A stretch of 64,000 nucleotides of DNA from Alistipes sp. An66 (GTDB taxonomy: Bacteria; Bacteroidota; Bacteroidia; Bacteroidales; Rikenellaceae): positions 17,840 through 81,839 of the forward strand of contig NZ_NFHT01000013.1 in assembly GCF_002161445.1 (NCBI RefSeq), given 5' to 3'. The notes beneath the pieces were generated by a model, which saw only the letters and a list, made by a program, of their open reading frames with translations, did no database searches and was not told the origin of the DNA. The position numbers and the translations under genes were made by a program. This document shows, piece by piece, positions 63,436 through 64,000 of the stretch. Positions within the stretch are counted from its first letter, which is position 1; each line of letters begins with the position of its first letter.

Positions 63436-63885
63436 TTATGCTTGCTGACTTCTTTCTTTTGTGCAAACATCATCTATAATCTTCCAAACAATCGAAATAA
63501 GTAAAATCAACAATCTTAAATAGTCTTGCTCGATGGTTTCTTTATCAATATTATGCGTGCCATGTATATATTTATTTCGAAGATCTTGACCATTGGTAAA
63601 CTCTGATTTATTAAGATAATAATTGAAGAATTTTATCTCTTCATCTGAAAATAAAGTATTTTTAAATTCAATCTGCTGTTTTGCATACATTTGATTTAGA
63701 ACATCTCGATATGTACTGGATATATGCCAATATGCTATACATCCATTAGTGTACAAATCTTTTAGTAATAACAATTCAGCTTGTTTTTGTATCCGTATGT
63801 AGTTATTTCCGTCTATACATAAATATTGGGATGCTATTAGATTCCGATATGTAGGTTGTTGATATATTTCTATATCTTCAAACAT
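63436..63885 (-). CDS. AT-rich hypothetical protein with HEPN-like motif, probable fragment
   Basis: A 149-aa protein in markedly AT-rich DNA. FTNGQDLRNKYIHGTHNID contains R103-x4-H108, which fits the HEPN nuclease motif (R-x4-6-H), and the terminal helix DYLRLLILLISIVWKIIDDV follows. HEPN domains of this sort often form the C-terminus of larger defence proteins, so this may be the remnant of a longer gene. The upstream frame stays open briefly beyond the ATG. Assignment is by motif only; the protein is otherwise unrecognised. Confidence 0.5.
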   Translation of the reverse strand: MFEDIEIYQQPTYRNLIASQYLCIDGNNYIRIQKQAELLLLKDLYTNGCIAYWHISSTYRDVLNQMYAKQQIEFKNTLFSDEEIKFFNYYLNKSEFTNGQDLRNKYIHGTHNIDKETIEQDYLRLLILLISIVWKIIDDVCTKERSQQA

Positions 63886-64000
63886 TACTGTCCCGTAAAA
63901 GTGGATAAATAGTTCTTTGAAATTATTGAAATATAGTCAATTACGTGTTTTCTTGAGATGAAACGGACTTGATTTTGCAACTTTGCAGTCTAATACAAAT
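63886..64000. other. Window end, possible insertion-sequence edge
   Basis: AT-rich, non-coding so far as visible. TGTCCCGTAAAAGTGG at 63889-63904 looks like an insertion-sequence terminal repeat, and TTTTGCAACTTTGCAG near 63974 is promoter-like, suggesting that a transposase gene may start beyond the window. The second end is not visible, so this is tentative. Confidence 0.25.

Noticed and set aside
1..64000. CRISPR array or rRNA genes
   Set aside because: No regularly spaced identical repeats and no rRNA-like sequence were seen.

Overview
The window looks like chromosome from a gut Bacteroidetes of the Alistipes/Rikenellaceae type. The evidence is high GC coding DNA, promoters of the Bacteroidetes form (TAnnTTTG at -7, in the best cases with TTTG or TTGC 19-21 bases upstream), FISUMP and fimbrillin-like lipoproteins, an NfeD/FloA pair, and 2-oxoacid:ferredoxin oxidoreductase genes. 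The genus is inferred from gene content and composition only.

Layout. 1-6.2 kb: the 3' end of proC, then a minus-strand housekeeping operon yicC-gmk-nadD-ddl-DUF3109-M23/LysM peptidase. 6.3-13.3 kb: serC-serA-DUF1015, a DUF805 membrane protein, and a four-gene ferredoxin-linked 2-oxoacid oxidoreductase operon. 13.4-19.9 kb (minus): a metal ABC permease, lptG-like permease, ribBA, fmt, and an AT-richer membrane sulfatase/LtaS-like gene carrying a 9-G tract. 20-32.9 kb (plus, one exception): mtaB, a HAMP-only membrane sensor, trkH, a SPOR-like protein, NfeD, floA, an esterase, a CDGSH iron-sulfur protein, an MFS transporter and two FISUMP lipoproteins (one on the minus strand). 33-36.8 kb (minus): a methionine operon metY-metX-hom. 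36.9-43.3 kb (minus): acrA-acrB-tolC-tetR, with a divergent AraC regulator. 44.4-49.9 kb (plus): D-lactate dehydrogenase, a polyferredoxin with an internal Tat motif, a Tat-lipoprotein aldo/keto reductase, and a frameshifted DUF5009-type acyltransferase. 50-61.4 kb (minus): a second RND pump, a LytS/LytTR two-component pair, and a MacA/TolC set whose MacB part is a deletion remnant. 61.8-64 kb: tRNA-Gly(GCC), a tyrosine recombinase, and AT-rich DNA with a HEPN-like fragment, which looks like the start of an integrated element.

The strongest discovery is upstream of metY. A canonical promoter is followed by a 31-codon leader ORF with a run of five Met codons (nine Met and three Cys in all), then by mutually exclusive hairpins ending in an intrinsic terminator. 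This has the full architecture of ribosome-mediated transcription attenuation, here reading methionine (perhaps also cysteine) supply for the metY-metX-hom operon. Methionine genes are more usually controlled by SAM riboswitches, T-boxes or MetJ.

Other points of note: a dispersed gene-end repeat (two copies), a possible phase-variable poly-G tract, a macA/macB deletion scar, a one-base frameshift in the acyltransferase gene, an unusual NapH-like/Tat ferredoxin fusion, and three export systems packed into about 24 kb.
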